A stretch of DNA of 63,832 nt from Aminobacter aganoensis (GTDB taxonomy: Bacteria > Pseudomonadota > Alphaproteobacteria > Rhizobiales > Rhizobiaceae): NCBI RefSeq assembly GCF_014206975.1, contig NZ_JACHOU010000024.1, forward strand, positions 1-63,832. The letters run 5' to 3'. Made by a program: the position numbers and the translations under genes. This document shows positions 8,458 to 15,514 of the stretch, piece after piece. Each line of letters starts with the position of its first letter. The stretch's first letter is position 1. Under the pieces are notes generated by a model, which worked only from the letters and a program-made list of their open reading frames with translations, was not told the DNA's origin and ran no database searches.

Positions 8458-8756
8458 TGTCGGAACAACTTCAAGAGATCGAGTTCGAGGATCATGGCGC
8501 CAAGGGACGCTACGTCATTCGCGCTCCGAACGGCGAAGAGGCGGAAATGACGTTCGTGAAGGTCGGCGACGACCAGATCATCATCGACCACACCGGGGTG
8601 CCCGATGCCTTCCGCGGCCAGGGCGCGGGCCTGAGGCTGGTGACCCGGGCGGTGCACGATGCGCGGGCCGCGGGCAAGAAGATCATCCCGCTCTGCCCAT
8701 TCGCCGCGGCACAGTTCCGCCGACATCCAGAATGGGCCGATGTGCTGAAGAGCTGA
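8454..8756 (+). CDS. Small GNAT-fold N-acetyltransferase-like protein (NATD1/YjdJ type)
   Basis: A 100-residue protein overlapping the preceding esterase by four bases. It has the compact GCN5-related fold: acidic N-terminal strands, HTGVPDAFRGQGAGLRLV as the acetyl-CoA pyrophosphate-binding loop (RGQGxG), then KIIPLCPFAAAQFRRHPEW with the C-P-F-A...HPE ending typical of the NATD1-like domain. The acceptor is unknown. As the third gene of the mhqO/mhqD-like operon it may share the detoxification role. A strong terminator follows. Confidence 0.8.
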   Translation: MMSEQLQEIEFEDHGAKGRYVIRAPNGEEAEMTFVKVGDDQIIIDHTGVPDAFRGQGAGLRLVTRAVHDARAAGKKIIPLCPFAAAQFRRHPEWADVLKS

Positions 8757-8801
8757 CAAAGGCGGTGGGCTTCAGGGCCGATCCGCACGAACGGGTGAAC
8801 T

Positions 8802-8845
8802 CGAAAGGGCCGATGCAAGACCGTTGCGTCGGCCCTTTCGTTTGG
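8802..8845 (+). terminator. Intrinsic terminator of the mhqO/mhqD-like operon
   Basis: A 17-bp stem with a single G-U wobble: 8802-8818 (CGAAAGGGCCGATGCAA) pairs with 8824-8840. The loop is short and the tail is TTTGG. It lies 45 bp after the GNAT stop. Confidence 0.75.
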
Positions 8846-9022
8846 TTCGAATTTTATCCGCTCACTGCAAGAGCTGTTACACGGGCGACGTGGGTCATTT
8901 CTCAAAATGGTACAGACAATTGCCCGATGTGACGGAAATTGCGGATTATTGTGACCGATTTGGCAGTATTACTGACTGGTTTTGTGGTTTCTGGATTGTT
9001 GCATTAGGTGCTTCTGATCAGC

Positions 9023-9046
9023 ATCCGCGCGTTACAAAGCGCGGAT
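9023..9046 (+). promoter_or_regulatory. Hairpin in the leader of the 136-aa gene
   Basis: ATCCGCGC (9023-9030) and GCGCGGAT (9039-9046) form a perfect 8-bp stem with the 8-nt loop GTTACAAA. It sits in an otherwise AT-rich 200-bp stretch (8850-9090), about 48 bp before the ATG at 9095. It could be a leader structure or an operator. The AT-rich stretch is the likely promoter of that gene. Confidence 0.35.
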
Positions 9047-9094
9047 ATGTTCATTTTAATAGGGGAATGAAATTTAGCGAAAAAGGCAAATCCG

Positions 9095-9505
9095 ATGTCC
9101 GGCACCAAGCAGGTTTCCGAATTCGACCGTCAGTTCCAGCCGCGCGCGCATATCTACCGCCGCCCGCGCCTGGCTCTTCGCCAGCGTGCGAACGAGCACC
9201 CGATGGCGATGTTTTCGGTGCTGGTCATCGCCTCGCTTTCGTCGATGGCCTGGGCGCCGGGCAGCGGGCCGGCATTCGCCTCGGTTGGCTCGGCGCCACG
9301 GATGATGGACGGTGCGCGCACGACGCCAAAGACCGACCGGCTGCCGCAGTCGGAGACCGATATCGCCTGCCGCGGGCAGGCCTGGGGTGTCGAGAACGAG
9401 ATCTGCCTCGAGGCCATCGCCAAGGAGGCCGGCATTCGCGAGGCACGCAAGGTGCGGCTGATCGCCAGCGCCGAGCCGCTCCGCACCACACCCAACATCT
9501 TCTGA
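9095..9505 (+). CDS. Hypothetical protein, 136 aa, one hydrophobic segment
   Basis: Starts at ATG 9095 after AAAAGG. A basic N-terminal part (about 1-40) is followed by one hydrophobic stretch (MAMFSVLVIASLSSMAWAP, about 37-55). The C-terminal half has two Cys (DIACRGQAWGVENEICLEAI), which could form a disulfide. If the hydrophobic stretch is an uncleaved anchor or late signal, the Cys pair is periplasmic. I do not recognise a family. It is monocistronic: the mhq terminator lies upstream, and an intrinsic terminator (9579-9611) follows. Confidence 0.6.
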   Translation: MSGTKQVSEFDRQFQPRAHIYRRPRLALRQRANEHPMAMFSVLVIASLSSMAWAPGSGPAFASVGSAPRMMDGARTTPKTDRLPQSETDIACRGQAWGVENEICLEAIAKEAGIREARKVRLIASAEPLRTTPNIF

Positions 9506-9578
9506 TCAGCGTTCGGGGCGATGGCCCCGCAACGTGGCACGTTCCCTGCCGCGCACTCAGATCCTCCAGCGCGTACCT

Positions 9579-9611
9579 GCCCCTGCAGCTTCGGCTGTGG
9601 GGGCTTTTTTT
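9579..9611 (+). terminator. Intrinsic terminator after the 136-aa gene
   Basis: GCCCCTGCAGC (9579-9589), loop TTCG, GCTGTGGGGGC (9594-9604), then TTTTTTTG. A textbook rho-independent signal. Confidence 0.8.
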
Positions 9612-9720
9612 GTCCGGTAGGCGGGGTCGACTCTGTAAAATGGGGGTGTCAGAGTTAGCGTGGGGAGAGCCTGTGCTGACCTCCGTGCCGCGTTTGCTGC
9701 GGACCCCGGGACGGGGTCGT

Positions 9721-11808
9721 CTACTCGTTGTCCGCGACCTGATCGCTGACTGCACTCAGGGCACTGCGCACGTCGAAGGTGCTGAACGGCTTTTCGAGAA
9801 TGTGCGGCTTGAGGTTCGGCGGCAGCTGCTCGAGCTCGGCCTTGGCGCCGATCAGGTCGCCGGTGACGAGCACGAAACGCTGCGCCATGCCGGGCTGCTT
9901 GGCGACGATCTCGCGGAAAATGGTGATGCCGCTCCGGTCGGGCATGCGCAGATCGGAGAAGATGATGTCGACCGGCTGATCCAGCAGCGCTTCGGCATCC
10001 GAATCCCAGGTCGAGAAGATCCGCGCCTTGACGCCCATCAGTTCGAGGATGTCGGACAGCGAACCTGCGACATCGGGCTCGTCGTCGATGATGACCGCAT
10101 GGCGCAGGCCGCTCGACTTGGGAACTGATTCCATGGCCGTGCCGTGGCCGGCCTGCATGGGAGGGAGCTCGACGACGAAACGCGCGCCGGCCGGCTCCAC
10201 CGGCTCGAACCAGATCTTGCCGTTGTGGCGGTCGACGATGGCTTTCGAGATGGACAGGCCGATGCCGGTGCCGACGCCGACCGGCTTGGTGGTGAAGTAG
10301 GACTCGAAGATGCGGTCGCGGATGGTCTCGGCGATGCCGGGGCCTGAGTCCTCGACCGAGAAACCGGCGCTGCCGTCGGCATTGCGGAACGTCCGGACCT
10401 TGATGCTGCGCAGCTCGCTTGCGGCGGCAAGGGCATGCTGGCTGTTGACCAGGAAGTTGGCTGCCACCTGGGTCATGTGGTCGGCGTCGGCCATCACGCT
10501 GAGCGGGCCCGGCGCCAGGTCGGTGTCGATGCTGATGCCGCTCGAACGCGCGCCATAGGCGGTCACTTCGAGGGCGGCGCGGATGACCTGGTTGAGGTCC
10601 GTCTCGGAGCGGGCGGTGGGATGCAGGCGCACCATGCCAAGGAAGCTCTTGACGATGCGGCCACAGCGCTCGGCGGCTGCGCGCACCTTTTCGGCCCGCA
10701 GCTTGGTCTGCGGGTCGGGGGCAAACTCGTACAGCAGCGTCGACTGGGCAACGACGACCGCGAGCGGGTTGTTGAGTTCGTGCGAGACACCGGCGAGCAG
10801 CGAGCCCATGGCCGCCATCTTCTCGTTCTGGTGCAGCTTCTCGCGCTGGCGGTTGATCTCTTCTTCGGCGTGGTGCTTTTCCCTGAGGTCGCGGATCGAG
10901 CCGAGGATCAGCCGCCGGTCGGCAAGCCGCATCTCGTTGGCGGTGAGTTCGATCGGAATGATCTCGCCGGCCGCATTCTGGGTCACCGTCTCGAGCCGGT
11001 GGCCGACCATCGGCGAGCCGCGGCCCGCGAGGTATTCGGCGCCGTTGTTGTAGCCCTTGCGGTAGTAGGTGGGGATGACCGTATCGAGCAGGTCCTTGCC
11101 GAGGACCTCGTCGCGCGTCCAGCCGAACATCTTCTCGGCGGCCGGGTTGAACTCGATGATCGAACCAGTCTCGTCGACCACCATGATCGCGTCGAGAGAG
11201 GCTTGCAACATGGTGCGGCGGATGATCTCGCTGACATGGTATTCCGACAGCGAGCGTTCGACGGCGTCGCCAAGGGCTGCGGCGATGATTTCGAGGGCGG
11301 CGATTTCGTCGTCTGTCCAGTTGCGTTCGACGATGCAATCGTTGACCGCCAGCGTGCCCCAGAGATGGCCGTGTGCCGAGACCGCCACCGACAGAAACGA
11401 CTTGATGTGCTGCTGTTCGAAATCGTTGCGCAGGAAGCCGGTCAGGTCCCGCGTCAGCCCGGCGAAGATCTTGCCCTGGCGGCCTTCCTCGGCGAGGCGT
11501 TCGAGCAGCGGGTCGGACTCCACCAGTGCCTGGTTGATCGTCGTCGGCGGTGCTGCGAAGGCGTCGATCCTGGGGTCGACCCAATAGGCGGCGATGGACT
11601 GCGCGAAGCCCTGGCCGGGCAGGTCGCGCAGCCGGAACAGGATGGTGCGATGGCCGCCGAAGCCGCGGGCAAAACATTCCAGGATGTGATCGATCTCGAT
11701 CTGCCAATCCTGGGCCTGACGCAGCCGACGCACGATCTGTCCCGCCACGATGGTGGGGCTCGGCGTGCCCGACGGATTGTCGGTGCGTGAGACGGTCAAC
11801 AAGGTCAT
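9721..11808 (-). CDS. Hybrid sensor kinase: GAF-PAS-HisKA-HATPase-REC
   Basis: A 695-residue soluble hybrid kinase. GAF region at about 25-185, PAS at about 195-310 (DAIMVVDETGSIIEFNPAAEKMFGW). HisKA has the phosphoacceptor His near residue 343 (GVSHELNNPLAV). The ATP-binding domain has NFLVNSQHAL, VEDSGPGI and GTGIGLSISKAIVDRHNG. The C-terminal receiver has the acceptor Asp near 619 (DIIFSDLRMPDRSG) and Lys in ILEKPF. ATG 11808 follows AGGAACC. It lies downstream of an OmpR-type regulator on the same strand, with 129 bp between them holding a Rhizobiales palindrome, so RR-kinase co-transcription is likely. GAF plus PAS without membrane segments suggests a cytoplasmic signal. The FixL-type LHPTARSE stretch is common in this subfamily. 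Confidence 0.88.
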   Translation of the reverse strand: MTLLTVSRTDNPSGTPSPTIVAGQIVRRLRQAQDWQIEIDHILECFARGFGGHRTILFRLRDLPGQGFAQSIAAYWVDPRIDAFAAPPTTINQALVESDPLLERLAEEGRQGKIFAGLTRDLTGFLRNDFEQQHIKSFLSVAVSAHGHLWGTLAVNDCIVERNWTDDEIAALEIIAAALGDAVERSLSEYHVSEIIRRTMLQASLDAIMVVDETGSIIEFNPAAEKMFGWTRDEVLGKDLLDTVIPTYYRKGYNNGAEYLAGRGSPMVGHRLETVTQNAAGEIIPIELTANEMRLADRRLILGSIRDLREKHHAEEEINRQREKLHQNEKMAAMGSLLAGVSHELNNPLAVVVAQSTLLYEFAPDPQTKLRAEKVRAAAERCGRIVKSFLGMVRLHPTARSETDLNQVIRAALEVTAYGARSSGISIDTDLAPGPLSVMADADHMTQVAANFLVNSQHALAAASELRSIKVRTFRNADGSAGFSVEDSGPGIAETIRDRIFESYFTTKPVGVGTGIGLSISKAIVDRHNGKIWFEPVEPAGARFVVELPPMQAGHGTAMESVPKSSGLRHAVIIDDEPDVAGSLSDILELMGVKARIFSTWDSDAEALLDQPVDIIFSDLRMPDRSGITIFREIVAKQPGMAQRFVLVTGDLIGAKAELEQLPPNLKPHILEKPFSTFDVRSALSAVSDQVADNE

Positions 11809-11890
11809 CGCGGTTCCTGGCTGGGCCGGAGGCTTTGGAGCGCCGTGCGTCCCATCAGACGCACAAAGGACGCTCCAAGTGTCTAATATT

Positions 11891-11938
11891 GCGCATCGTG
11901 CTTTCCGAAAATCGACTCCGATTTTCGGGCCGATGCGC
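11891..11938. repeat. Rhizobiales intergenic palindrome, copy 1
   Basis: A 48-bp imperfect palindrome: outer arms GCGCATCG (11891-11898) and CGATGCGC (11931-11938), inner arms CCGAAAATCG and CGATTTTCGG around ACTC. It abuts the stop codon of the response regulator and lies between it and the kinase gene. The same general architecture recurs at 37107-37155. It can form a strong hairpin in the RR-kinase transcript and may tune the ratio of the two products. Confidence 0.7.
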
Positions 11939-12717
11939 TAGTAGCCTTCGCTGCCGGGCAGGGAGAAGATATAGCCTTCCCCGCGTACGGTGCGCAGAAA
12001 TTTCGGGTTCGCCGGATCGTCCTCGATCTTTTTCCTGAGCCGCATGATGCGGATGTCGACGGCGCGCGAGGATTCGGGGTCTTCGGCGAAGCCGATGGCC
12101 TCCGAGATCGTGGCGCGGCTGAGCAGCCGGTTGGGCCGGGTCAGGAAGACCTCGAGCATGTCGAACTCGCTCTTGGCCATGTCGATGATGGTGCCGGCGC
12201 TGCCGGTGACCAGGCGGCCGTCGAGATCGGCCTGGAAGGCGCCGAAGGCGATGGTGCGGCGTGGCGGCTGGGCGGCGAGCAGCGACTGCCTGAAGCTCTC
12301 GGGTTGCGGCACGCGTCGGATGACGCTGCGAACGCGCGCGAGAAGCTCACGCAATTCGTAGGGCTTGACCATGTAGTCGTCGGCGCCGATCTCGAGCCCG
12401 ACGATGCGGTCGAGCGCGGTGCCCGCTGCGGTGGCGTAGATGATGCCGATCGGCATCCTGGAGCGCAGCCAGCGGCCAAGCGACAGACCGTCCTCGCCGG
12501 GCATGGCGATGTCGAGAATGGCAAGCTGGAACTGTTCGGTCTCGATCAGGGCGCGCAGGGCAGCTGCGCTTTCGACGGCGGTCACGTCAAAGCCGTTCGC
12601 GCCGAGATACTCGGCCACGGCATCCCTCAGGTCGGGCTCATCTTCAACGATGACAATCCGAGCGCGCAGTTTAGTCTCGCCTCCGCTATCGGCGGAAAGT
12701 AGATTGGGTATAAACAT
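11938..12717 (-). CDS. OmpR/PhoB-type response regulator
   Basis: 259 residues. The receiver (about 20-135) has the acidic pocket VEDEPDL, phosphoacceptor D69 in LAILDIAMPGEDG, a Thr/Ala switch in YATAAGT, and Lys in DDYMVKPYELREL. A winged-helix DNA-binding domain follows (about 160-255), with LLSRATISEAIGF and SRAVDIRIMRLRKKIEDDP...RTVRGEGYIF. All catalytic residues are present. It precedes the hybrid kinase gene and is divergent from a second, degenerate regulator at 12917, with a 199-bp shared promoter region. Target genes unknown. Confidence 0.9.
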   Translation of the reverse strand: MFIPNLLSADSGGETKLRARIVIVEDEPDLRDAVAEYLGANGFDVTAVESAAALRALIETEQFQLAILDIAMPGEDGLSLGRWLRSRMPIGIIYATAAGTALDRIVGLEIGADDYMVKPYELRELLARVRSVIRRVPQPESFRQSLLAAQPPRRTIAFGAFQADLDGRLVTGSAGTIIDMAKSEFDMLEVFLTRPNRLLSRATISEAIGFAEDPESSRAVDIRIMRLRKKIEDDPANPKFLRTVRGEGYIFSLPGSEGY

Positions 12718-12916
12718 GATGTCCAGTGATCATTTGGCGTGGGCAGTTGCTAACGGCGTTGTGCCTCGTTAGGGGCGAATAGAGGCTTCGAACGTCCAGA
12801 CTGGGGATCCATCCCCGGCCAAGCGCGTCTCGCGGCATCTTCTTGCCCCTGGGAGCGGCGACAAGACCGGCCCGGCAGGCAATGGTCGCGACGACACTGT
12901 TGCTGCGGGATGGAAC

Positions 12917-13639
12917 ATGGCTGGAAGATCGGTCGTAGCACTTGTTGCCATAGCGGAGGTCGTTGCCTCCGACCTGACCGATCATCTCGACCGGCGCGGC
13001 CATGACGTGCGCACGGCGCGTCGGCTGTGGGAGGCCGAGTCGCTGCTTTCGGCGCGCGGTATCGACGTGGTCGTGGTGGGCGACGGCCTGACGCCATCGC
13101 AAGGCCGCGACCTGCTGCGCTCCTTTGGCGGCGAGGGCGGACCCGATTTCATCCTGATCTGCCGGCCGACCGAACTGGTCGACAAGGTGCTGGCACTGGA
13201 ACTCGGCGCCGCCGATGTCGTGGAGAGCCCTCTCAATGTCAGAGAGCTTGCCGCGCGCATCGGCGGTCTCCTGGCGCGCCGGGGACGCGGCACCCAGGAA
13301 TTGGTGGTGCTGGAGAATTCGACCGTCGACCTGAGGTCGGCGCTGGTGATGCACCGTTCCGGCGAGGAGGAGCAGTTGTCGCCAGGACAGATCGCCTTGC
13401 TCAAGCTGTTCCTGTCGCAGCCCAGGAAGGTGCTGACGCGCGACGACATCATGGCCGCGGCGCCGGCCGAGAGCGCCGACGCCTTCGACCGCTCGATCGA
13501 CTCGCGCATCGTGCGCCTGCGCCGCAAGCTCGATACGGAAAGCATCACCACGATCCGCGGATCGGGCTACCGGTTCGATCCGCCGACAAAGGCGGCCGGC
13601 CAGGAGGCCGGCTCTGCTCCAGCCGAAAATCCGAACTGA
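12917..13639 (+). CDS. Winged-helix regulator with a degenerate receiver domain
   Basis: 240 residues in OmpR layout, but the receiver lacks its active site. The acidic pair is replaced by AIAEVV. The phosphoacceptor position in VVVVGDGLTPSQG is Gly (about residue 55). The conserved Lys is Ser (VESPLNVREL, about 104). The C-terminal winged helix is intact (LSPGQIALLKLFLSQPRKVLTRDDIM and SIDSRIVRLRRKLDTE...IRGSGYRF). It should therefore bind DNA without canonical phosphorylation, like other atypical response regulators. It is divergently transcribed from the conventional regulator at 11938-12717, which may be its partner or target. ATG 12917 lacks a strong Shine-Dalgarno. Confidence 0.82.
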   Translation: MAGRSVVALVAIAEVVASDLTDHLDRRGHDVRTARRLWEAESLLSARGIDVVVVGDGLTPSQGRDLLRSFGGEGGPDFILICRPTELVDKVLALELGAADVVESPLNVRELAARIGGLLARRGRGTQELVVLENSTVDLRSALVMHRSGEEEQLSPGQIALLKLFLSQPRKVLTRDDIMAAAPAESADAFDRSIDSRIVRLRRKLDTESITTIRGSGYRFDPPTKAAGQEAGSAPAENPN

Positions 13640-13661
13640 CGTCGCTGCGGCGACCAAGATT

Positions 13662-13832
13662 TCAGCGCGCCGGCGCGGCTGCGGCCGGTACGGCCGTCTC
13701 GACGATGCCGGTCGTCATCGTTTCGGCGTGGGCCCTGTCCTTCAGGAGCACGCTCGCCACTGCGGCGAAGCCAAGAAGCCCCTGGGTGTAGAGAAGTGCC
13801 GAAAGCACGGATGCGACGAATTTGTTCTTCAT
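13662..13832 (-). CDS. Possible small secreted or membrane protein (56 aa)
   Basis: An open frame starting at ATG 13832 with GGAA upstream. It encodes a Lys-start hydrophobic segment (MKNKFVASVLSALLYTQG and on to LLGFAAVASVLL), KDRAHAE, then a short Ala/Thr/Pro-rich tail. This looks like a signal anchor or signal peptide with a tiny mature part. It is convergent with the degenerate regulator, ending 22 bp past that gene's stop. I do not recognise it; support is codon composition and topology only. Confidence 0.4.
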   Translation of the reverse strand: MKNKFVASVLSALLYTQGLLGFAAVASVLLKDRAHAETMTTGIVETAVPAAAAPAR

Positions 13833-13881
13833 GGTCGTGGGTTCCGTTTCCGTCCCAGGGGTTGGTGGTGTCGGCCTGCAA

Positions 13882-14196
13882 TCAACCGAATACCCGCGCC
13901 GCCTGACCTGCCGTGGACGGCGCGGGTATCCTGTCCTCGCTGCGAGTGACGCGCGAGGTTCTGCTCACCCAGGCCAGGCACCCACGCCCATGGACCCGAC
14001 CGATGTGCAGAGTTGCGACGAACAATGCTGTTGCGAAGACAAGAATGGCGTGGTCTGCCGGCGCCATGTCCTGCACCGGCAGCAAATCCGCTGCCATGGC
14101 GTTGCCCGGGTCGGCCAGAACTCCGATCCCCGACAGTATCGCCGTAGCGACGCCCACCCGCAGGAACCATCTTGCAGCCAACCGTTTCGCGCCCAT
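13882..14196 (-). CDS. Hypothetical membrane protein (104 aa)
   Basis: Read from ATG 14196 it gives MGAKRLAARWFLRVGVATAIL..., a signal-like first hydrophobic segment ending near NAMAADL. A second transmembrane stretch (ADHAILVFATALFVATLHIG) is followed by a basic tail of unremarkable composition. A longer reading to 14400 adds a segment with no protein-like character. The abrupt, low-quality C-terminus could mean a truncated or frameshifted gene whose downstream part has been lost; I cannot show this. No family recognised. Confidence 0.35.
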   Translation of the reverse strand: MGAKRLAARWFLRVGVATAILSGIGVLADPGNAMAADLLPVQDMAPADHAILVFATALFVATLHIGRVHGRGCLAWVSRTSRVTRSEDRIPAPSTAGQAARVFG

Positions 14197-14438
14197 CCTG
14201 CTTTCGCAACGTTCGTTTCGTCGGGAGTGAATTTGGCGGGCCGCTGTATCGGGAAGATGCCGCCGGGTTGTCCCTGACAGGCCTCTATTGTTGCAATGCT
14301 GTTGCGGATTCAGCCGTGGCGGCCATTTTTCGCCGGATGTGCGATGAGGAATGCCCGTCGCGCAGGTGCCAACGGATATCATGGGCTCTCCGCCAGCCAA
14401 TTTTCGGTGGCGGATAGGTCAGAAACTGAAACGGCGTG

Positions 14439-14444
14439 TATAAT
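14439..14444 (+). promoter_or_regulatory. Candidate -10 element upstream of the L,D-transpeptidase gene
   Basis: A TATAAT hexamer at 14439-14444, preceded by GTG, in the AT-rich stretch upstream of the transpeptidase. No good -35 is visible at 17 bp. It would give a leader of about 110 nt. The rest of the 14197-14561 gap shows nothing recognisable. Confidence 0.3.
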
Positions 14445-14561
14445 TTATGAAACACAACCGAAACGAGAAAATAGCTCAAACGAAATATTAACGAAACATG
14501 GAGCGCGCATAACGCTGCCCATCAATTCAACGTCCGGCGTGGCCGGCAGATGGAGCAAGAC

Positions 14562-15023
14562 ATGCAGTTCGCCCTTTCCACCCGGTTCATCAACATCACG
14601 GCCGTCGCAATGACCGGCGCGGCCCTTCTCCTCGGGGTCGGGCAGGGTGCGGCGCAGGCTGCCAGCAAGATCGTCGCCCGTGTGTCGATCGGCGAGCAGA
14701 GGATGCATGTCATGATCGACGGACGCACCACTTTCGTCTGGAAGGTCTCCACTGGCGGCAAGGGCTATGTCACGCCGAAGGGCTCCTTCAAGCCGACGCG
14801 TATGCACGAGATGTGGTACTCGCGGAAATACGACAACGCGCCGATGCCGCATTCGGTGTTCTTCAACGGCGGCTATGCCGTACACGCCACCGACCACATC
14901 AGCCGGCTCGGCCGGCCGGCGTCGCATGGCTGCGTGCGCCTGCATCCTGACAATGCCGAGGATTTCTACGAACTGGTCGAGGCCTTCGGTCCGGCCAATA
15001 CCAGCATCCAGATCGTCAAGTAG
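14562..15023 (+). CDS. L,D-transpeptidase (YkuD domain), secreted
   Basis: 153 residues with a signal peptide (about 1-33, ending GAAQAAS) and a minimal YkuD catalytic domain: IVARVSIGEQRMHVMIDG, VSTGGKGYVTPKGSF, then the active-site block SHGCVRLHP with the nucleophilic Cys and the paired His upstream (AVHATDHISRLG). Such enzymes make 3-3 peptidoglycan crosslinks or attach proteins to peptidoglycan in the periplasm; rhizobia carry many paralogues. ATG 14562 is preferred over 14550 because GGAG lies six bases upstream of it. A terminator follows 30 bp after the stop; the gene appears monocistronic. Confidence 0.9.
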   Translation: MQFALSTRFINITAVAMTGAALLLGVGQGAAQAASKIVARVSIGEQRMHVMIDGRTTFVWKVSTGGKGYVTPKGSFKPTRMHEMWYSRKYDNAPMPHSVFFNGGYAVHATDHISRLGRPASHGCVRLHPDNAEDFYELVEAFGPANTSIQIVK

Positions 15024-15053
15024 GCTCGCCGGATATCTGGCTCGAGCTTCGAG

Positions 15054-15099
15054 GCCCGCCCTGGGTCGGCCGCTACGCCGTTCCCGGGGCGGGCTTTTT
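15054..15099 (+). terminator. Intrinsic terminator after the L,D-transpeptidase gene
   Basis: GCCCGCCCTGGG (15054-15065) pairs with CCCGGGGCGGGC (15083-15094), with one wobble, followed by TTTTTG. Confidence 0.7.
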
Positions 15100-15126
15100 G
15101 CTGCCCGCAGCGGGTGAAAACTCAAC

Positions 15127-15142
15127 TTGCACGGCAGTGCAC
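15127..15142. promoter_or_regulatory. Putative LacI-family operator, upstream copy (O2)
   Basis: TTGCACGGCAGTGCAC matches the TTGCAC-N4-GTGCAA pattern seen at three other places in this locus, with one mismatch in the last base. Its centre is 101 bp from the perfect copy at 15228-15243, so a looped repressor complex is possible. Confidence 0.55.
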
Positions 15143-15225
15143 AATTTTCTCTGATCTCATGCTGCGTTGCCGACGGAAAGCTCATTGCAAACGAATAAAT
15201 TAGGCTTTTCATCCAATTTTTGCTG

Positions 15226-15245
15226 TTTTGCACGCCTGTGCAAAA
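15226..15245. promoter_or_regulatory. Putative LacI-family operator of the ABC/phosphatase operon (O1)
   Basis: TTTTGCACGCCTGTGCAAAA: the outer eight bases on each side are a perfect inverted repeat. Identical half-sites occur upstream of the phosphatase gene at 22730 and upstream of the lacI-type gene at 25958-26977. It lies about 270 bp before the permease start. The stretch from 15246 to 15514 has no convincing gene and is presumably a long leader. Confidence 0.75.
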
Positions 15246-15514
15246 ATATGACGAATCCGGATTGACATGAACGTGCCGCGGATGGAATGAATATGCCAAC
15301 AGGCGCAGCGATGGGCCGGTCTGCCCGGAGGAGGGCGGGCGTGCCTGAAGCAAGGGCGGCGAGGAAGCAGCGGACCTAGTCCGCCAGGCCCAGCCACAGG
15401 CACCAGCGGAGGAGAATGCATGTTCGTGCCAACGCATGAAGGACTGGCCGCGCGTCCGATGGATCGCGGCTGTCGCCAAGGCGCCGTCCCGACTGGGGAA
15501 GGGAGGGGGGCTTC

